Assembly (NCBI RefSeq): GCF_021018805.1
Contig: NC_086248.1
Location: 56,363,485-56,427,484 of the forward strand
Direction of reading: 5' to 3'
Length of the DNA: 64,000 nt
Source: Prinia subflava
Taxonomy: Eukaryota > Chordata > Aves > Passeriformes > Cisticolidae
A program made the translations under genes and the position numbers. Below the pieces are notes generated by a model. The model did no database searches and was not told the DNA's origin. It worked only from the letters and a program-made list of their open reading frames with translations. Below are positions 1 to 14,199 of the stretch, piece by piece. How positions within the stretch are numbered: position 1 is the first letter of the stretch; each line of letters begins with the position of its first letter.

Positions 1-384
1 AAGTACTGCTGACTATAGCTAAGCTGCTTTGTGCTGCATCCTGCAATGTACACATGCAATATTTGTTTTATCATGCAAACATAATTTCTCCTTCCCATTT
101 ATACTTTTGTGTTGCCTGCTTGCTTCTATTGTTATATGTGGAGAATATACCCTTCCAATGAATTCTGGCTAGAAATCTGGGCTGATAACCACAGTGTTGT
201 GCTGAAGGAATGAACATACCAGAAACCAAACTGCTAATTTGATCATAGTGCTCTGCCCAAACTACTGTTCAATGCTGATGTTTGTGCTTTCTTGAATATC
301 TCTGCATTTTTGTATCATTAAGCCACATATATTTAAGGTAGGATTTTACCTCAATTTATACATTATGGAGTAGAGACTATTTTG

Positions 385-1125
385 TTCATCCAGTCTGACA
401 CTCACAAACAGCACAACATAATCCTTCAGATACATGTCAATTACATTTTATCTGAACCGGGAGATTTAAAACATTCAGCTTTGATTTAAAAATGGTTAGT
501 GATTAAAAACCAATGACTTTAAGAATTAAGTCATCTCAATGGTTAATTGCTTTCACTATAAGTTATCTGTAAATTATTTCTAGACTTAATTTCTGCAACT
601 TCAGCTTCCAGCCATCAGATCCCATTCTCCATTTCCCCACACTTAATTGTGTTCAGCAAGTACAAACTTATAGCCTGTCACTGAGTCATCTCACAGGCAT
701 CTCCATTTTAGCTACCTTGCCCTGTGAGGCTTTACAAGTTTACCAGTCCCTTAAGAATTCAAACCTGTGTTCTCTGAACATTTTCCAGACCATCAGCTTC
801 TTCAGCAAATTGATCTGGACCCAGTGCTACTGCAATGATTACACAGTGCCAAATGGAAATTTGACATGAGTTTTACAGTCCAGTTCCAGGGTGAACATTT
901 CCTCTCTATTTGTCCAAGGATTCTCATAGACATGTATAGAAGATTATCTTTTGCTTATCCTTCAGGAAAACCTACTTATTTTCTGACTAGATTCTTTCCA
1001 AGGCACTGCCATGCCTTTAAATATGGCCTGCCTCATTGCATCCTAAAGAGGACTGCAAATCACTTTACACTTGTCTGTATTAAAATACATAGGATGGGTT
1101 CAACTTACCTAACTGTGAGACATCA
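385..1125 (-). mobile_element. Ancient CR1 LINE fragment, antisense
   Basis: Read on the minus strand this matches the old amniote CR1 3' region as I know it. Recognisable landmarks on the plus strand are CATCCAGTCTGAC (about 390), AATGGTTAATT (538-548), TTCAGCTTCCAGCCATC (600-616) and TGTATTAAAATACATAGGATGGG (1076-1098), in the expected order and spacing. It is strongly diverged and not coding. Confidence 0.8.
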
Positions 1126-2328
1126 ACATCATCTCTAGATTTCTCCTGTAACTACTTGAGAAAAATAAGCTCTTCTAGACATCTGAATTAGGTCAGATGC
1201 CTACTTCCCTCCATTGCCTGTAAAAGGAAACTGTGCAGCTTGCTCAGATGCAGATGTCTAAAGTTAGCAGAGAGGAACCCCAGACAGCACATTCACTTGC
1301 AGTCAGCAGGCCAAGGCATCCAAATTGCATTCAGCCAGTGACATATTGATCACCCACCACCTTTATCACCCTGTTAAATAATCTGCTATTATTTTCTCCC
1401 AAGAAATTGAGAAAAAACATTAAGTAACAGAGGGGCAAAAACTGAGTTTAAGACTCTCCAGCAGAAACACAGCAGCATGGACAGTGTACCCTATTGATAC
1501 TTTGAAGCCTGTGTCCTGCACAGTTCTTAATTCTTAAAATGTTGGAGTCTCATTTTTTGTATGGTTTCAGTTTCTGAATGAGAGTATCAAGTCAAATATC
1601 TCGATAGAGTCCACCACCAGCACTGTTCTTTACCATCCAGACAGGGGTCACATCAGCCTGTGGTCCTTAGATCTGAGAAACTGATATGGTTATTTATTTT
1701 TAGTCTGAGAGTCTGTACAAGATGGATGTAGAGCTTGGACACCTGGGAATTGATAGGGAAGCATTCAAGCCCATATATTTCTCGCTTCTCCAAGTAGAGC
1801 AACTTGATCAATGTCTTCATGTTTATTTTGTTTGTTTTTACTGGGTCAGCTGGTATCCTTCTTCATGTGTCCAGTGACACATATCCACAGTTGTACAGAA
1901 ATAGTGGAGGGCTGTAACTAGAGCACCCCCGAATGAAAAGCAGATCCTGATGTGATGCAGAGGGAGACACATTGTCCTTCTGCATTAGCAGCAGCAGACT
2001 CAGTAGTTAACTTGGTGTCTCTTGTTCCTCACAGGCACTATTCCACTGAAAAACATTGTTATATCACCATGAGGTTTTGTTTTAACTGGTGTACCCGAAA
2101 TTTGCCTGCTCACAACTGCCTGCTGAGTTAAACCTTGAAATCTCTGCTCAGTTTCCCTTCATGGCCTTCCTCTAGGCAAAATTCCCTCTGAGTTCAGCAT
2201 ATGTTTTGTTTTAACATTTCCAGATAAAGAATGTTGCAGTAGTTACACTCACAATCCTTTTAAGTGTCACTTTTAATGATGCTGCTTCCAGTTCTTAGGC
2301 ATTCCTTTTTTTTTTTACAAAAAGCTTC

Positions 2329-2330
<2 letters not shown>
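1126..2330. other. Intergenic, no gene seen
   Basis: AT-rich sequence with short unrelated open frames only. No repeat family is recognised with confidence. Confidence 0.6.

Positions 2331-2394
<64 letters not shown>
2331..2394 (+). repeat. (TATC)n microsatellite, about 16 units
   Basis: An uninterrupted run of TATC repeats ending in TATCTTTCTC. Open frames across it read as repeated IYLS and are an artefact. Confidence 0.97.
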
Positions 2395-2399
<5 letters not shown>

Positions 2400-5099
2400 C
2401 TTATATTTATGAGATGCCAGCAAAACATATGGCAGTGTACAGCCCCAGGGGAATAAAATATTTTAAAGATAGCTTCCAGAGAATTTTCTTCTTCTGTCTG
2501 CCACTAGCACCATGGCTAATGAGTGTGTGGCTGGTATGTGACAAGTGATTGGAAAGTCTATTCTCTAGTTTCCGATGTAAACAAAGCGGTTTCTCACAAC
2601 TGTTGTTCGAGTCAAAAGCAGCCCTGCTTGGCAAACAAACCTATCTTTAAGAACATTCGTTGGAAGTGTTTATGCTTGGTTCCTGAAAAGGAGACCAACT
2701 GCAGTTGTAGCACAGCAGCACAGTGTACTGACCATGAGGCTGGATGGGGCCAAGTACTAAGGGTGCGCCCTTTACTTGTTTTCTAGCACATATTTGGAAA
2801 AATTCCAAAGGCACAGTATTTGGTCTGTGCATGCATTCTATGGGCACTATGGATAAATGATCTGTGCCAGGGAAGATCTGCAAGCAGGCTGATCTGGGAA
2901 ACACCACTTTTCACCCGCCTAATGGGAGGGAGAGGTAGGGGAAGGGAGCCCTTTCCAGCTCACTTTGGCAGTACCTTGCTTCACATGAGTCCAGACACTG
3001 AGATTTCTGTGATATAGTTTTTCTTTGCTTTCTCCCTAGAGATCATTCAATGTGCATATAGAAAACTGCTGGAAGAGGGGGAGGGAGATTACTTTATGTA
3101 ACCTGTGCAAATATATCTATTTTGATAGGAGGGGACTCAACAATCTCATCCACCATGGTGCTTTCTTCTGTTTACTTTGATTTAATCTGAGATGAGAAAT
3201 GTCTCGGTTTAAAAGGGAAAGAAAGTATTTTCCTGTCAGGAAAGTTCTTTAAATCCATGCAATTTCTTTGATCTATTTAGACATTCATAAGTGAATTCAA
3301 ATTCTGTCAACCATTGGTTAATAAGCACAGGTTAGAAAACTGCAATGAGTTGAATGCATTGCACAGATATAAATCCACAGCATGGAAGCATGGAATATCT
3401 TTTTTCTCCAATAGAATAAGATATCTACTTTTATCTACAATAAATTTTAAAACTACAGCATCTGCATTTGAAAATTTTAAGCTATCTCTAATAATATATT
3501 TCTTCTCCATCTGAGTGCTGTCTAACATACAAAAAGTGTGTCTTTCAGGGATAAAGTATTTAAATTTCCCAAGTTGTCATCAAAGCATGAAAGAAGATTT
3601 TGCTGAACTGTATAGCATGAGGATAACTTTTTTTTTTTAGAATAAATGTTTGATGTCATGTATTGGGAATTGCTGCATAATTAAATCATGGTTTTGCTTC
3701 TCATAAAAGGTAATTCTCCCGTTTTCATGTTATGATGATCTTTGCTGCACTGCCCCAGTCACTTTCTCTATCTCATCCAGTTTGTATATGTCTGGTATAA
3801 AGGGATATATGTTACCCTGTTGCTCTATTCCAACAGCTGAGGGTTTTTTAGATCCAGTAGCTGTTCAGGAAGTGCATTTCTCCTATTAGCTATGATACAT
3901 CTGATCTACCTGTCCCTATAGGAGTCTGGCATGGGATCTAAAACAGTTGCCCAGCAAGATCCTATTGGATGAAACAAATGGCAGATTTGCGACAAAGCTA
4001 TATTGCAAACAGAGCTGGGAAATCTCAGAAAATATTAACTTAACCAAAAATAATGTCAGGGCAGTGTGGGATCATAATCATTTGACAAATGGGACTCCTC
4101 CCACCCAAGTGTGAAAGGCAAACCCAAACCAAATACTTCGTAAATTGAACTAAAAGAGAAGGTGGAAGGAAACTGATGTACCACTCATCTAAACTCCTCC
4201 AGTGTGGGAAGCACTGAATACTGTGTACAGCATAAGCCAAATTAATGTACTTTGTAAACAATATTCAAATTTCATGAACGAAAGCCCCCTGACAATGATG
4301 GAAAGACAGGGAAATGCAGATCCTGGACAGACCCACCCTGGCCATGTCATCTCTTACTGCTCTGCATTGTAATTTCATCATGTCACCAGGCAGCCTAACC
4401 TCTCATCACATGAGATGGCTTTTGGGTTTTGTTAGTAAGAATCAACAAGTTCTTTTAATTTCTAGCTATTTAATGATATATTCCTCAGGTTACTGCTTTA
4501 ATTTTCGAGGGTAAGGACAGATGTGTATTTTGCACATACTCTTCTAACCTTAGTCCATGTGCTGCAGGAACTTTGCTATCTGTTTATTGCTATCCTATAA
4601 CCATCTGCACTGCTCTTCTCAGTCCCTAAGGCAATGTTAAATCTGTCTGCACACTTACTGACTTTCTGTTCTTGGTTAACCTCTGATTCCAGCACCAGGA
4701 GACATTGCTTGACAGATCACTGTTACACTCCAACAAAGCATTTGTGCTTATGGTTTCCAAATATTCCTGTGTTAATCAGTTCATTCAGCTCTAAGTGAAC
4801 AAAATCTGCTCGGGACATTGTCATTTCTGGTTTATGACCATGCTGTCTTCTTTGGGTACAGCTGCCTTGTGCCTGATAAATATCATGATTGTGGGGCATT
4901 ATCCCTTTCATCTTATCATCTGGGAAAGAATTTGAAAGTGCAAAACCACACTGCAACTGAGAAAAACTGGCTGGATAGAACAGCAAAGATGAAGAGCTAT
5001 GAAATTCAGTTTCTGCACTTAAAGATTTATTGCAGAATAAATGTTACAGCTGATTTTTGAGGGTGTCAGCACAAAACCTGTGTTTCTTCCTGAAATGCT
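2395..5099. other. Intergenic, no gene seen
   Basis: AT-rich DNA with only short open frames that resemble no protein I know. No clear repeat. Confidence 0.6.
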
Positions 5100-5760
5100 A
5101 GGGAAGTAAAAAGAGGAGGGAGACCCGGTCCCCCCAGCCTGTTCTGTTCCCCTGCATGGGCAGGTGCAGTGCTTGCCTGGACTCCCTCCACTCACTCCGG
5201 CTGAAAGGGCTGAGCTGCCCCCGAGTGTGCAAAGACCAGATCATTGTTGTTAGAGGGCAGCAGGTTCTCCTATCTTTCAGATGGCTGGGCTTCATAAAGG
5301 AAAAGGATTTACAGAACAGACAGCACCTGCATGAGCAGAAGGACCGAGGCCTCTTAGGGAAAGTGTCACACAAACCTTCATTCAAAATTCAAGCTGGCAG
5401 TCCCCTTCCTTACTCAGACGTTCCCCTCTTGCACTTTCAGAAATGGGGAAGGCATGTCCCGAGAATCCCCTGGCTTTGTTCTCCCCCAGCCCCGAGCCTG
5501 AGCCGTGCGGCAGCTGCTGCTGCTGGCCAGGAGCTGCCCTCGGCTCCTGCCTCCTTACCTGCGGCCGCCGGGAGCCGGGAGCGGCTGCAGCCCCGGCTGC
5601 GCTCCTCATCCTCGCCCGCGCTCAGCGTCTGGCTGCGCTGGCTGAGCTCCTCCGTGCCCTGCCCAGGTGCCATCACTGCCCCCGAGCACCTTGGGCGGGA
5701 GCACTTCACACCGTGGCTGTGCTCCTTCCCCGGCCGGCAGGGAAAGGGCAGATTGTTTTT
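5100..5760. promoter_or_regulatory. CpG-rich island, probable promoter
   Basis: A GC-rich block in AT-rich surroundings, densest at 5490-5750 with many CpG. It contains a consensus splice donor on the minus strand at 5558-5557 after a short open frame. This suggests a minus-strand promoter pointing away from SGK1. Confidence 0.6.
5559..5673 (-). CDS. Candidate first coding exon in a CpG island (possibly SLC2A12)
   Basis: The minus strand has ATG at 5673 in a good context (G at -3, G at +4). Its open frame begins MAPGQGTEELSQRSQTLSAG and runs 38 codons plus one base to a consensus donor GCAG|GTAAGG. In human, SLC2A12 lies just downstream of SGK1 on the same strand. Its N-terminus as I recall it (MVPVENTEG, then a short polar stretch before the first membrane helix) is only loosely similar. 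About 25 kb from the SGK1 3' end is plausible for a bird. The large transporter exon that would follow is not in the window and would lie below position 1. The exon could instead belong to another gene or be a non-coding transcript start. Confidence 0.4.
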
Positions 5761-8700
5761 CTCATGGCAACAAGTTCCTGAAGCTGGCTGAAACCAAATG
5801 CAAACCACAAAGTGGTTCGTGAACAACTTTGTTGCTATTTCAGAAGGCTTTGCCCTTTGCTGTGACACGGGCTGTTGCTATTCTGGGGAGCCTATTGCAG
5901 GCGAGGGGAGGGCCGTCTGTCGGAAGTATTGCTTTTGCCTTTTAACAAACAGTTGAGACATCAGACATCCATGAACAGCTCCATGCAGGCATTCCTTACC
6001 CATTCACTTACAGGTCTCTCTCTCTTTTTCCTTGCCGCTCTTTTCCTCCTCTCCCCGTTGTTCATACGCACATGTTTTTAGCAGAGAAGGCACACTGAAG
6101 GGGAGGGTTTGAAGTGTCAGCTGAAGTTAGGGCACCGAGCACAGGCACGCAGCATCACTTCGTTCTTGTAACTTATGAGCAAGTCATGGCTGGAAGGATG
6201 GAGAGGAAAACAACCACGGCAGCCCTTTGCAGCCTGTGATAGTGGCAACCAGGACTTTACATGGCAAAGATGCACATGATATTTTACAAGCAACTGCAGG
6301 GCAAGCCACCTTCTTTTCCGTGACGATTATTTGTAGAAAAAACTGAGATTGTATCAGCTATATTGAGTCAAAGACTTGATTTTGATCTCTGCTGGGAGTC
6401 GCTCCATCCTTACCTCTGTGGCAGCAGTGGCCAGAGGCGATGGCAGTGGGAGGGAAAGTGTGCAGTGGGTGTGGGTGAGCTGCCCCTAGAGGCTGCCTGC
6501 CCTGCTCAGAGAGAGCCTCCAAGTGCTCGCAGCAGACCCGCTGCCTCCATCAGGCAAGCTGTCCAAGTTACCCCCAGCTGGAATCACTGTTGTATAATCT
6601 GGCAGTGCTGCAGGCCTCTTGGTTGTGCTCTCTGATTGCTTGTTTGCTTGTTTGTTTTTGCTGTAATACAGTAACGCCTGCAGATAGCATGGGAGGGGGA
6701 GGTAGACATGGAAACTTGGTAGCTTGTGCAGTATTTCCAGACGGGAGAATTCCTAAACATTTTTTCCTTATGTAGAGCAGGCATAATAAGCCCTTTATCG
6801 GTGTTTGCTTAGCAAGAAAAATGTGACGAAAGACATTGTAACTGCTCCATCTGGCAGCTGCCTCACTGTCAGCTTCAGAAACTGGACCTCCAAGGATGTC
6901 ACAGGGCATTGCTTCCACTGGGGACTCTGGGTTTTGGCAGTGCCTTTTACATGTAATCAAATGAGTCAGCCCAACTCTGCTCTCACATGCTACATACTTT
7001 CCTTGTAAAATGTCCACCTGTCAGTCAACACAGGATGCTGTCAGCGCTGTTAACAATTTCTTGACATATCCAGAGAGGTGTTGTTTCTTCATGGGATACA
7101 TGCAAAAAGTAATGTGAACTTTTAAAGAAATTATTTGTGTGTTTTGGGGGAAAAAAATGAGAAGCCATTTAGGCTGGGGAAGGAAAGGAAATGTTTTCAC
7201 AGATCAAACTCAGCTGTGATAAGATTCCTCTGTGATAATGTGGTGTGTAATAGACCTCCTCTACCAACCCACACCTCATATAACCCACAGCTCAGCTCAG
7301 TGCAAGCTCTCTGGAAACTCAGCTGGCTCCATAGGTGCACAGCTGTCCCCACACCCCAAGTGCCTTTGCATGTAATGGTCCTGGAGATGCCAGAGAACTG
7401 CAGAGGTGCCTGTGGCAACTTGACAGGGAGGAAAGTTTTGCTCCCAAACTTGAGGCCCTAGAGGATGCTTTGGGGTTCCCTCCTCTTGCTGAATCACTCA
7501 TCAGCCACAGCGTGTTACTGATTTTGACGGGAGTTAAGAGATGTAATGCAACTCTTCAAAAACCCCCCTAAACTAAATGCCATCCTCCACCTAAATATGC
7601 TGATTATACACAGCTGCTGGCACATACGGACTTTAGGAGGATTTAAAAACTTGTCAGGAGCTGCACCTTCCCCTGAACAAGAAACATGCCAACCCCAGGG
7701 ATAAGTAATAAAAAGACTGCTTTACACTGAGTTCTCAAATCTTGGGATAAACAGATTTTATTAAATGAATATTAAGTGAATACAATAAGGATTTTCTTTT
7801 TATTTAATAGAAAAAAAAAGTATTTTAGACAAACAGTAGGATTTCTTTTAACTGTGTTTAAAGCTAGAGTTCAGTCCCCTCAAAAGCCAGAGCCTAGAAT
7901 TATTTTAAATGTTTACCTCCTTGTTTACTAAGAAATCCAGTCAAATAATCCACTTTTCCTTTCTAGTTCTGCCTTTATTTCATGGTATTTATGCCAGCTG
8001 AAACACAGCAATGGTTTAACTTTGCCCCCTGGGGTAATCTCAGAAGGTGTGTACCTAGCTTGCACGGAGGGTAAAGCAGCCAGTACAAACCATAATGGCC
8101 AGAGAAAATATGAAGGAAGATATTGTTATTCTGATTGCTTGTGTCTGGGCTGCCCAAAGGGCAGTGCACCCTTGCCATGCTGAGCTGTGGGTGCTGCTGA
8201 AGGGCCAGGAAGGTTCCTGGGTTTAGACCTGCTCCCTCAGTTATACCCTATGCCTGTAAAAACTATCTGTGTAATATGGTCCTTGGAAAAAAATGTTCCC
8301 AGTAAGTGGAAATGAGAAATATTTTAGCCTGAGATCTGCTGTTTGCATGGTGTTGTTATGAGGGATGGGCTGCAGTGTCATCAGCTTCAGCTAATAGTGC
8401 AAAGCCACAGCTCATTCAGTGTGAGAATGTCTCATCACAAGGGTGGCAAAAATCTGAGGAATTGATGTTATTGGTGTTAACTGGTGCTAACTGAGAGCCC
8501 AGAAAAGGAAGGAGCTATAAAAAAGTTGATTACAGCCAATGAAAGCAGAGAGAAAAAACAAACAGCCTGTGCTGGTTCTGCAATCAAGCCAGCTGTAGAG
8601 AGATAGCGTGAAATGCAGAGAGTGAAACCCTTGCTGGTGACCACAGTGTCCTGGTCCCACAACCCCCTCTGCTTCCCTCCAGAAATGAACAGTCAAGCAA

Positions 8701-11700
8701 ACAAGAAAAGCACCACTACAACAGACACGGCTGGGATAAGGAGGAAGAAAAGGAAGCGTGCTTTGATGCTTTTCAGTTCTCTGTTATTTTCCTGTTACTG
8801 CCTTGCCTGTGCCCAATGCTCAAAACAATTGCTTGGCTGGGGCTCTGTGCCAGGAGCAAGGTGTCCCTTGGATCAGGGGCAGGAGCCTGTGGGGTGGTGG
8901 CAGACTAGGACAGGACTGCACCTGCTCTGCCCTTCTCAGGCTACCCAGGGAGTCCTGTTGGAACCAAGGAGCAGGGAGAAATGTTGCCAGAAGGCAACAA
9001 ATCCAAAATGCTGAGATGGGTGACAGATTAATGATGCTCTGAAGAGCAGAAGGCCTGGCGTCATAGCTGTGCTGTGGGAGGCTGGCAGAAGGTCACACCC
9101 TTCAGGAGTGGAAAATAAGAGCGGGAGAGATTTAAACGCCCAAAGAAAGAGAGGGTCAGGAGACAGGCAAGGGGTATGAGTGCAACACTCTCATGAGATT
9201 CCCCTGTTGGTTTTATCCACGTGTGATTGGCAAGAAATCCCCTTTTCTGCTATCTTCTCAGTTCCTTGCTTTCCAAATCAGCCAAACACTTTAGTACAAG
9301 AAACGTCATTAGGCTAGAAAAAGAAGATAAGATAGTCACATTAAATTGCTGAATAATCTGTCTGGAAAATCTGTGAGGTTAATGTGGGGATTTCTTCTAA
9401 AATCTCCAGTTGTGATTTGTATTTCTGGTGATCTAATAACCTAAATTTGAGACTTAAATGGAGAGACAGTAAAGTTGGTGACAAGCCAATAGAAATTAAT
9501 TAGGAGTTGACAAGTTTTCTGAATCAGTTTTCATAGACCACTTTTATCAGAGTTGGGGTAAAGAAGGTCATCTTATTTCTCTGTAGATTTTATGATTCTT
9601 AAAAAGAAGATAGTGGAAGTCTACCAATTAATTTGTTTTAAAATGTAAAAACAAAGCTTTTCAACAAACTGTGAAGAGCATTTTCTAGACATATAAGCTT
9701 AAGTTACTTTGCCTTCATCTCTGATTGTTGAGATTTGCTCTCAGAACTAATACTTTGCCATTTGCAGAACATGCTCATGAGATAGCTGGCTTGGAACAAC
9801 AGGAGGAAGGCTGGGAGGATGAAAGAATGAAAGTGACATGGAGAGGAAAGATGAGAAAAAAATGGAGAAAAACCAAGAGAAAACCACACTATTTATTTAT
9901 TAAAAAAAAGGTACCAATCTAGAAAAGCACGAGTAGCCTTTAACATTAGTGTTGATGCCTTGATACCCATACACAGGGAGGAAAATATGACAAATTCCAG
10001 TTACTGAGCAATGAGAACTGGATGAATAAAACCAAGAGCTGCTTCAATAAAGTAAAATGATCCGTCATTCAGGATCTTTGAACATAAATAGTATAAAGTA
10101 AATAAATAATATAGTCTGATGTCATATAGAAAATTCATGACAACTGAGAAAACAAGTTTTTTCATTCTGAGTCCTGTGGTTTCTTACTAAGTCATGGTCT
10201 TTCTGTCATGTTCTTACTCATTGAGAGGCAATGATTTATACCAATATATTTTTATCTGGCTTTAAAAAACTCAAATCCTAGACATAGTCCAGAGCTCATT
10301 ACACTTCACAACTCCCTCCAGAGGCCTGCTGATTCACAGCACAAATATTTAGTCTTTTGGTCTTCTGTTAGAGTCTTCTTTAAAAGTACTGTTTAAAAGT
10401 ACAGTATGGCTTTGGTCAGCAATACTAAGAGTTATATTTTGGCAGAAACTTGAAATCAAACTGAAGGTAAGAACCAAAGACTGGAAAAAAACAATACAAA
10501 TAGCATTGAGATGAGAAAACAACAACAAAAAAAAATTTTAGCTCAGGTTTCCACTTTCATGGCTGTGCAGCCTTTCTAATGAATAAGAAAGGTCTTTTAG
10601 CTTCTGAGTAATCCAAAGGGGCCACTTGTACTTTGTTGCTGAATAACATGACTGCTGTTTGTCATCACACACTGTTCTTTCCTGGTTGCTTCAGATATTT
10701 TATATTTACCTTTTTTTTTTAACAAATCATAGAAATAGCAGCCCATACATTTGAAACAAAATTGTCTATCTGAAATAAAATTGGGAGGCAGTGCACATTT
10801 CCAGTGCAAGGACTGAGCCCAGAGAAGCCAGTTAGTAATGTCACCCACTGCTTGAAGTCAGGTGGTTTCTAGGAATTTCCAAATAAGGTGCCAAAAATTG
10901 AATCCCTTAAGATCATTGTACAGTGGGAAAGGGGAGTTTGTTCTTTACTCTTGTGATGAATTGTTAAAAATGTGTAAGCTGAAATTCCCTTTGCCTGTTC
11001 CAGTTAAAGAAAGAGATGTCCATTGCTAAGAAAAGTTTGAGTTGCTGAAATGTATTTTTTTGTTGCTGGGAAACATTTTCTCCCACATGGAACATGTCAG
11101 TCACACAGGAAATGCAGTCATTTTCATGGTTTTAATTATTTCCACTGACAAAGTGTTTTGTTTTCTCCTGAAAATCTTGTTGTTGCAAAAATAAACAACT
11201 AAATGCCATTAATGCTGTGCTTCACCTTCTTGCTGGTTTTTGACCGCAGCTGGCAATCTGAAAGCAGTTTTACATGCATTCATCAAAACCAAATGTCTGG
11301 GTAAAGCTTTCCAAAGTCCATCAAAATTTTCAAGTCATTGCAGGCAAGCAGGACATGAAACCCGCCTCCAAAGCACAGGTCAATTTGTGTTCACCCAGCA
11401 GTCCTGAAGAAATGAGCAGTGGACATTCCTGCAATGCAAAAAATGCTTCAGGTCACCCGTCCCCCTGACAGAACCTCTGTCACCTGAGTCCATGAACAGG
11501 TAGCAAAGGCACTCTTCAGTGAACACTGGAGGTGTCTCAAATTTATTTGGGGACTACCATTCCCCTTCAGAGCTGGAGATACTGAAAGCTCAGTAGGTGC
11601 AGTGACAGCACTGTTAGAACCCAGGACAATACAGGAGAGGCTCTTTGGAAAATATGGAGGTTTTCCACCCCTGAATCCTTTCCTCTGAACACACCAAAAT

Positions 11701-14199
11701 CCCATCTTTTGAAATATAGGTGGGGGAAATGCTATGTTGGCAGCATTTTGACAGAGAGGGGACAGTTTCCTTTCTCCACTGTATGTCCTGGAGGCACAGG
11801 TAGGCACTTTGCTGGCAGAGACCAGAGAGAAAACATCTTATTTGCTTCCCACTCAAATGACATTTTCTTGATTGCCATGAGAAGGGAGTGGATGCCAGCC
11901 AGGCACCAGGTCTCTAGCCCCTCACACCACATGGTGTAGCTCCTGGAGGCAGGCTGTGCCTGTGTGGGCTGTAGCTGCCTGGTTATCCAACACAGATCAG
12001 TTGGGTGGGCACCCATGGGAGCACTGGGGATCCTCATTAGGGAAGAAACCCTCAGTTGGGCTGTGGCCTCAGAGAGGATCCCCAACACACATCCTCCAAA
12101 AACACTTGGTGGGGATTGCAGCCTGCTGCAATTCAAGGGCTGGCATTTGCTCTCCTGGCATTTGAGTTATTTGGGGTTTTTTTAAAGCCCAAGATACATA
12201 TACCTCTGGCAAAGCTGATCTTGTGAAGCAAACCCTCTCTTGTAATTTTCTGTTTAGTTGAGCAGCATGATTTGTATGAAGGGGCTCCCTGAGCAGCTGA
12301 GAACTGCAGTCTGCAGGGCCTGCTGCTGCCTCCCTCCATGCCCCTGGTAAAGGCAGACAGCCCCACAAGAAGGCAGCTGCCACCTGTCACCAAGGTTCCT
12401 GTCATCCCAATGTGGCTGCTTTGCTGACTTACTTCTGTGCAACAAGAGACTTTAGCATCAGGGCCTCTCTGAAAACTACAGAAGTCCTGGTGCACTCATT
12501 TGCCTCCTTACGTGGCAGGGGTTGCCAGCCTATGAGCAACTCCACTCAGCGGACCCTCCTCCCTCCCTTCTCATTCAGATTCAGACTCTGTGCTGCTCAG
12601 TTTGGCTTAAACCTCTCTGTTGCAGACTAATCACTGAAGCACTAGTTGTTTAAATTCATACTGATGAAATAGGTGCTGGCAAAGCCTAAGGGACTGTCAG
12701 TGGTACAGCATGTGCTGTGCTGGGCACTCACAGTGTCCTGAAGAACACTGCACTGCCTCTGAGCAGGAATGCCCCAAGGAGAGAAAGTCTGAGATCAGGT
12801 TCACAATAAACAGGGTGCACACAATGCTTTAGCCTTCCATTGCAGCTTCTGACTTCAGCAGATCTTGTCACACAAGAGAGAACAAAGCATAGTTTTGTAG
12901 TTAGCTCAGATAAAGTTTAGCTCTTAGAAAGGACTTTCCTACCCTGGACATAGTGCATGAGGAAGATTTTTGGGTACCTGGAGTCAATAGGCAGAAGGTT
13001 GCTGACTTTGCTGAAGGTTAATTTCACACCACAAAAAGTAATCAGAAGCTCCAGAGCAGCACTAGAATGGCTGCTTAGTTGCAGCTACTCTTATGAGAGC
13101 AAGGAAACTTGCAAGTCTCTTCCTGGCTCCTCTGGGAAAGTGAAAGACCCTTTTTCCTTCTCCAACCTCATCTCACTGATTTTTGGGAAAGCTGGTGATG
13201 AGTTTGGCACTTCCTTCAACTCCTCCCCCTTCAGACTGAGAGTTTTGAACACATCTCTCACGCTTCACCTTCTTCTCCAAATCTTATCCTTTCCTAGGTA
13301 ATTACCAATATGCTCTCCACCTCTCAAAGGAAACTCTTTCCTTCCTGGTCTGTGACTTTCCTGAGCTGCACCTTTGCTTTTTGCAGTGGATATCTGCTCC
13401 TTCCTGATAGCAGCTCTGAAATTTCAGGTGTACTCGGTGAATATGACCTCACACTGTCTATCCCATACACACTGATTGTTTCTTAATCCAAGCTCTGACC
13501 ATGTCCTCTCCTCTACCTGAGCCCACCCAAAGGGGCAAAGCAGCTCCAGCAGTGAGAAAAGAAAATCAGGCCTTCAACAGGCTTTTGAAAAAAGTCCCAG
13601 TTCACTGCAAGACATCTGACTTTGAAATGGCTTTCTGTGTGATTTAGAGATTTTCTTCTGACTAACATGTTTAGACACATATATCCATGTTTACCGCTGT
13701 GGGCTTTGGATCCCTTGCCAATTCTAGAAGCTAATACACTTGTGCCAGTTCTCAATCTCTTGGACACATGCCATGGAAATCAGAGGCAACATATTAAAGT
13801 GCCTAATTCCTGGAGTCTTATGATTATCACATCTACACAACCCACATTCTTTGCTGTAAAAACTTCAAAGCCTAAGTTAGCTAAGCTTCATTTACAGAAA
13901 CTCAAGGGTGAGAATGGAACAACTCAGCATTTTTTATTTCTAAAAGCCATGTTTTCTAAGCCAGTATGTTGATTATGTTATGAAAGGTTTATTTACATGT
14001 TTAACATTTTATCTTCAGCTTGAACATACATGACATTAAAATTGAGGAGAAGAATCAGTTTTATGGATAGAAGACATTTAATCCTTCAGGTTTATGACTG
14101 CAGGATGGTTGGAACAGTTCAGTCCTTGCACCATTGATATGGATGGGGCAGTATCGAGCAGGTTCCCTGGGGACAGTGCCCAGATGTGCAGCAACACAC
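5761..14199. other. Intergenic, no gene seen
   Basis: Moderately AT-rich sequence. Open frames of up to 149 codons (for example 6568-7017 minus, 8613-9014 plus and 11732-12136 minus) have no recognisable domains or plausible splice context. I see no clear repeat; unrecognised old elements are likely. Confidence 0.55.
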
